Source: Ancylobacter polymorphus
GTDB taxonomy: Bacteria > Pseudomonadota > Alphaproteobacteria > Rhizobiales > Xanthobacteraceae
NCBI RefSeq assembly: GCF_022836935.1
Contig: NZ_CP083243.1
Span: 1-64,000 of the forward strand
Direction: 5' to 3'
DNA: 64,000 nucleotides
Below, piece by piece: positions 60,463 to 64,000 of this stretch; position 1 is the stretch's first letter; each line of letters opens with the position of its first letter. The notes beneath the pieces are model-generated. The model searched no databases. It was not told the origin of the DNA and was given only the letters and a program-made list of their open reading frames with translations. The translations under genes and the position numbers were made by a program.

Positions 60463-61655
60463 CAGTGCGGCGCGAGCTCCCCCTCGCGCCGAGGCCGGAA
60501 GACGATGAGCTGCTATCATCCTGGCAAGGTCGCGTCGCGTGCCGCTATGACCTCATCCACGACGACCTTTCGAGGTGGCTTGGCGTCCTCCGGGACGACC
60601 GCTGTGTCAGGTTCACCGAGCGGGACTTCGCGCCCTCGGCCGAGATGGTGCAGGCTTGGGCGGCGGCGTGCCGGCTTTCGGAAAAGCGCATGCGGGCCCT
60701 CGCGCTCTCCTCGCGGTCACGGTCGCGCAGCTGGTATGTCTGGGGGGAGGGGAGAGTGGCCGGCGCTTTCCGGCGGCCGGTCTGTTTGGCCTGTCTTGAT
60801 GACGATGCCGCCGCCGGCCGTGACCATCATATCCGCCGGACGTGGGCCTTGGTCGAGACCGTGGTCTGCAGCCGCCATCATCGCGTTCTCGACGAAGCGT
60901 GTCCTCACTGTCTCGACAGCTCCGGTTTTCGGTTCGTTGTTCATGAGGCGGCGGCCCGGCTCGCCTGTATCCGATGCGGCAGGATCGCCCGAACGATGCC
61001 CCAGGAGCGGCGCGGCGGTTCCGCGGACCTCTTTGCCGCCGTATCGACGCTGGTGGCGGCAGGGATCGAAGATCAGTCTGCGGTTCGGGATCGGATGCTC
61101 CATGTCGCCCGGTTACTGTGGAAGCCGCCGCGCCCCCGCACCGGGCGTCGCACACCGTTCGTGGCAGATGTCGTGCCGGATCTTCGTCTGACTCCGACGG
61201 CACAGGCAGGGGTCGATCCCGGCGAGCCGCTGGCAACGGCGCCGATCGGCTGGCGCATGGTGACGCTGCTGGGCGTCGCGGCGCTGCTGGACCTCGGCAA
61301 CTCCTCGATGAGGGGGCGCCTGGCCCTCACACTGGACCAGTTGGTGGCCTGGACCGAGGAGCCGCGCCCGCGGCCCAAGGAGCGACCCGTGCCGATGGCT
61401 TCCTCGTGCGCGAAAACCCCAGGCCGATCGGATGCGGACTATCTGGCGCTCGCCCGGTCCATCCTGGCCAGTGAGGAATGGCGTGCTGTTCAGGGACAGG
61501 ATCCGCGCACGCAGCGGCGAATTCTCAACACCCTGTCCAACAAGGCTCTGGCCCGGCGGCCTGAGGCCGATGCCCCGGCTCCGTCGGCAGTGCGGTTGGC
61601 AGCAAAGCGTGGCGCCGCCCAAGGACCGGCGCACAGCGACACCAGGGCAGCATAG
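60459..61655 (+). CDS. tniQ: TniQ, target-selection protein
   Basis: A 398-residue TniQ/TnsD-family protein. The opening LPLAPRPEDDELLSSWQGRVACRYDL is the classical TniQ start. Zinc-binding Cys/His groups follow (VCLACLDDDAA, VVCSRHHRVLDEACPHCLDSS, LACIRCGRIAR). The C-terminal 200 residues are variable. TniQ helps choose target sites. A canonical single-copy TniQ next to TniAB argues against a CRISPR-associated transposon here. Confidence 0.92.
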   Translation: MTVRRELPLAPRPEDDELLSSWQGRVACRYDLIHDDLSRWLGVLRDDRCVRFTERDFAPSAEMVQAWAAACRLSEKRMRALALSSRSRSRSWYVWGEGRVAGAFRRPVCLACLDDDAAAGRDHHIRRTWALVETVVCSRHHRVLDEACPHCLDSSGFRFVVHEAAARLACIRCGRIARTMPQERRGGSADLFAAVSTLVAAGIEDQSAVRDRMLHVARLLWKPPRPRTGRRTPFVADVVPDLRLTPTAQAGVDPGEPLATAPIGWRMVTLLGVAALLDLGNSSMRGRLALTLDQLVAWTEEPRPRPKERPVPMASSCAKTPGRSDADYLALARSILASEEWRAVQGQDPRTQRRILNTLSNKALARRPEADAPAPSAVRLAAKRGAAQGPAHSDTRAA

Positions 61656-61714
61656 GTTCGGCGCGCTTGTCGTCGGCGCAGCGCGGCGCGATCGGAGCGG
61701 GCCACGTTGCGATC

Positions 61715-62647
61715 TCAGGTATCGTCCCGCGGCTGCGGCACCACGAGCCCCAGCCGGCGCGCTTGGTCCAACAGGGACTTGACCGAAGAGGCGGCCCATT
61801 GCCGCCCGCCACGCGGTGTGCGCTCGCGCATCCGCTCAAGCTGGGCGGCGATGTCGCGCAAGCTGAGATCCGGGTCGGCGATGGCGATGCCGGCGACGAG
61901 CGTCATCAGCCGGTCCTCGGGCGGACGCCGCGGTGAGCGCCGAAGCAGCTCCGCCTCCGCCATCCGCTCCTGCACCAGCCGATGCACGGCGCGCCGCAGC
62001 TTCTCGATGGTCCAGCTCTGGCCGCGATGGTTCAGCACCCGCACCACGTCGTCCCAGCTGTGCTGCGGCCGCATGCGCCGCACGATCGGCAGCCAGGCCG
62101 AGGCCGAGGCGATCAGGTCACCGACATAGACCTTCTGGCGTGCCGCCGAGGCGGCACGGATGGCCTCCGGCCGACGCTCGCGCAGGCCGGGGTTGCCGGG
62201 GAGCTTGCCGCGCGCCTTGGCCGCCTTCATCCCGGCCCTGGTGCGCTCGGCGATAAGGGCACGCTCAAGCTGGGCGACAGCGCCGAGCACCTGCAGCGAG
62301 AACATGCCCTGCGGCGTCGAGGTGTCGATCGGGTCGCGCAACGAGCGGAAATGGGCCTGACGTCCTTCCAGGTCCTCGATTACCGCGAGCAGGTGGCTGA
62401 CCGAGCGGGCGAGGCGATCGAGCCGCACGACGACCAGGACGTCACTGGGCCCGATTTCGCGCATCAGCCTGGCCAGCACCGGCCGGGCCCGCGAAGCCCC
62501 GGAGCCATGCTCCTGGTGGATGATCTGGCAGCCGGCCGCGCGCAACTCGTCGACCTGGGCATCGGTCGCCTGCTCGTCGGTCGAAACCCGGGCATAGCCG
62601 ATCAGGCGGCGAGCCGGCCGGGGAGGGGAGAAGGCGGGGCGGGCCAT
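61715..62647 (-). CDS. tniR: serine resolvase/invertase, TniR-like
   Basis: A 310-residue serine recombinase. The catalytic domain has LIGYARVSTDEQATDAQVDEL (Ser nucleophile in RVST), DVLVVVRLDRLARSVSHLLAVIEDL, and the long E helix MFSLQVLGAVAQLERALIAERTRAGMKAAKARGKLPG. The C-terminal extension beyond the usual 185-200 residues carries two helix-turn-helix-like parts. It resolves cointegrates formed by TniABQ. Unlike Tn5053, where tniR reads the same way as tniABQ, here it is convergent with tniQ, 59 nt apart. Confidence 0.92.
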   Translation of the reverse strand: MARPAFSPPRPARRLIGYARVSTDEQATDAQVDELRAAGCQIIHQEHGSGASRARPVLARLMREIGPSDVLVVVRLDRLARSVSHLLAVIEDLEGRQAHFRSLRDPIDTSTPQGMFSLQVLGAVAQLERALIAERTRAGMKAAKARGKLPGNPGLRERRPEAIRAASAARQKVYVGDLIASASAWLPIVRRMRPQHSWDDVVRVLNHRGQSWTIEKLRRAVHRLVQERMAEAELLRRSPRRPPEDRLMTLVAGIAIADPDLSLRDIAAQLERMRERTPRGGRQWAASSVKSLLDQARRLGLVVPQPRDDT

Positions 62648-63184
62648 GGCGTCTCCGGGGGCGATTTCCGGCCCTTTGTACAATCAATACAGATTTGAGC
62701 AAACGAACCTTTGCAGACGTGTTTTATCGACCTTGCCAGAGGCCCGTGGAGGTCGATCGGGCACCGCAGATGGGTCCAAGTGCCAGAAGAGGCCAAAACG
62801 GCCGCCTGTGGGGCTCTGTGCGGAAAACAGGCGATTTCAGGGGTTTTGGACGCTGGCGCCGTGCCCATCGGGCCCGAAGAGGCTGATTTTCCGCCCGAGG
62901 GGTGCCCTCGCGGCTCCAGCGGCGTGGGAAATCCACCGATCCAGGTCGGGCGGTCCGCTCAATTAGGGCGAGGAATCCACCCATCCGGGAAGAGGGGAGG
63001 CGAAAAACGACGGCTTTCCAGCCGATTCCAGCCATCTCGGCCGAGCGACATCGCGCATTCTCTATATAATGTCAAAAACGTCCGATAATTCAATCTTATC
63101 GGACATTTTTATTCGGCGACGGGGCGTGCGGTTCATCGCTATTGAGGTGGCATAAACCGCACATCGCATCTATCCTTCCGGACG
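62648..63184. other. transposon right end and DUF1403 promoter region
   Basis: No gene is supported. From left to right it holds the tniR promoter side with a GTACAATCAATACAG-like stretch at about 62678 that may belong to the res site, the right-end TniA-type repeats (62928-63037), a -10-like TATAAT at 63065-63070, and the GTCCGATAA/TTATCGGAC hairpin. Confidence 0.45.
63079..63103. promoter_or_regulatory. inverted repeat ahead of the DUF1403 gene
   Basis: GTCCGATAA, loop TTCAATC, TTATCGGAC, followed by ATTTTTATT. It can be read as a resolvase res subsite (Tn3-type res sites contain TCCGATAAT/ATTATCGGAC arms), a repressor operator, or a terminator. It lies just outside the transposon repeats. 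Confidence 0.5.
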
Positions 63185-64000
63185 ATGCCCGCGCTCGATT
63201 CGAACCGGACCGCCAGCTTCGATGCGCCCGCCGTTCCCGGCTGGGCGGTGCCGCGCGCGCCGGTCGAGGATGCTGCCGAGGCCGCCTACATGGCCGGCGC
63301 GGCGTTGAATTCCTTGGACAATCTCGTGCGCGGAGAGCCCGCCTGGGCCGGCGCCTGGCGCCAGCGGCTCGCGCTGAAAGCCGCCGCGAACGTAGTGCGC
63401 CTGCTCGGGCATCGCGAGGACGAGGCGGCGCTGCGTGACGCCTGGCATCTGCGCCCCGCCGGGGCCGACCCAGGGCCCGCCGGCAACGTTCTGGCCGCGT
63501 GGCGTCGGCTCGCCTCCCGTTCGCCGGCGATCGAGGTCGAGAGCCTGCGCACGATCGTCGGTCTGCTCGGCCTCGCCTGGAGCGATGGCTTTGGCGCGAT
63601 CCCCGAGCTCGTCGCGGAACAGGCGCGCGCGACCCGACCGGCCCCATCGGTCGCCGCGTCCGTCGCGGGCGAGGTCGCGGCGGCTGGTCCGCGGGCCGAG
63701 GCTCTGGCCTGGTGGTGCGCCGACCTGGTGCTTGCCGCGCGTTTCCGCTGGCCCTTCGCCGTCCCGCTCCTGGCGACGCAGATCCATGCGCCGCTGCTGC
63801 GCGGCGGCCCGGGCCGCCGGCGCCGGCGGCCGGGAGAGGAGGGGTTTGCGGTCGCGGCCTGTGTCGCGGCCGCGGCGGGCGGGGCGGAGGCCTGCCGCCT
63901 CGCCGGCGAGATCGCCGCCCGCGGCCGGCGCCTCGAGGCGGCGATGCCGAAGCTGCGGACCAAGGGGGCGGGGGAGGCGATCCGGCTTCTGCTCGAGGAC
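63185..64000 (+). CDS. DUF1403 family protein (3' end beyond window)
   Basis: An open frame from the ATG at 63185 runs to the window edge (272 codons). The sequence AAYMAGAALNSLDNLVRGEPAWAGAWRQRLALKAAANVVRLLGHREDEAALRDAWHLRPAGADPGPAGNVLAAWRRLA is typical of DUF1403, a helical family of unknown function found on rhizobial plasmids near repABC and recombinase genes. Two Trp-rich and several Ala/Arg-rich helices are visible; no catalytic motif is known. Confidence 0.85.
   Translation, partial: MPALDSNRTASFDAPAVPGWAVPRAPVEDAAEAAYMAGAALNSLDNLVRGEPAWAGAWRQRLALKAAANVVRLLGHREDEAALRDAWHLRPAGADPGPAGNVLAAWRRLASRSPAIEVESLRTIVGLLGLAWSDGFGAIPELVAEQARATRPAPSVAASVAGEVAAAGPRAEALAWWCADLVLAARFRWPFAVPLLATQIHAPLLRGGPGRRRRRPGEEGFAVAACVAAAAGGAEACRLAGEIAARGRRLEAAMPKLRTKGAGEAIRLLLED

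Larger units (their letters stand above)
57815..63045 (+). mobile_element. TniABQ-type (Tn5053/Tn7-related) transposon with convergent resolvase
   Basis: tniA, tniB and tniQ overlap by 4 nt each, and a serine resolvase lies at the far end. Both ends carry short repeats expected of TniA/TnsB binding sites. On the left the units TTCGGTGGATTC (57831), TTCGTTGGAATC (57850) and ATCGCTGGATC (57871) recur every 19-21 bp. On the right, in inverse orientation, are GGATCGGTGGATTTC (62942-62928), GGATGGGTGGATTCC (62986-62972) and GATGGCTGGAATCGGCTGGA (63037-63018). CTCACCCTAATT (57821) and CTCGCCCTAATT (62972-62961, inverse) are also shared. Exact termini and target duplication were not resolved. Confidence 0.75.

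Noticed and set aside
59545..61655. CRISPR-associated transposon (tniQ next to tniAB)
   Set aside because: No cas gene and no regularly spaced repeat array anywhere in the window; TniQ is of the ordinary Tn5053-like kind.

Overview
The window is a large piece of a self-transmissible repABC plasmid from an alphaproteobacterium, most likely a member of the Hyphomicrobiales (Rhizobiales). Three things point there: a repA-repB-repC replication and partition operon, a Ti-type transfer system (traCDG / oriT / traAFBH, trbBCDEJKLFGHI, traI, traM), and a set of DUF families (DUF1173, DUF1403, DUF1419, DUF736) typical of rhizobial plasmids. The DNA is GC-rich with alpha-type codon use. No chromosomal housekeeping gene, rRNA or tRNA was seen.

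Layout. (1) 1-22.6 kb is the conjugative leading region: two Ku genes, a TOPRIM protein, DUF1419 and DUF3085 proteins, a 1699-residue DarB-like methylase-helicase, a RES/Xre toxin-antitoxin pair, an orphan ParB-like protein, a five-gene run of small ORFs with 4-nt overlaps, an ArdC antirestriction protein, a PP-loop protein, and several small genes each preceded by its own structured leader. An IS110-type element has destroyed a DUF736 gene here. (2) 22.7-26.4 kb on the minus strand carries DUF1173, traG, traD and traC. (3) 26.48-26.60 kb is the transfer control region, with a palindromic operator candidate and a Ti/RSF1010-type oriT. (4) 26.7-32.3 kb carries traA, traF, traB and traH. (5) 32.4-39.8 kb is an inserted defence island: a PLD-nuclease gene and a kinase-like/SF1-helicase gene (Mokosh type I-like), a second RES/Xre pair and a small helix-hairpin-helix protein. 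(6) 40.1-50.9 kb holds traM, the complete trb mating-pair operon and traI (acyl-homoserine lactone synthase). (7) 51.2-55.1 kb is repABC with two parS palindromes and an antisense RNA. (8) 55.1-57.5 kb has a tyrosine recombinase and hypotheticals. (9) 57.8-63.1 kb is a TniA-TniB-TniQ transposon with a convergent serine resolvase. (10) A DUF1403 gene runs off the right end.

How it works together. TraI makes an AHL signal and TraM is the antiactivator. A near-identical palindrome lies upstream of traI and between traC and traA, which suggests one quorum-sensing regulon, but no traR is present in the window. The polarity of the oriT nick motif makes the minus strand the transferred strand, entering leftward. 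The antirestriction genes at 1-22 kb would therefore enter early, and almost all are on the plus strand, so the incoming strand is their template. Three copies of a roughly 100-nt folded element with compensatory base changes, each followed by a hairpin that hides the ribosome-binding site, sit in front of unrelated small genes in this region. These elements and the Mokosh/RES island are the most interesting parts of the window.
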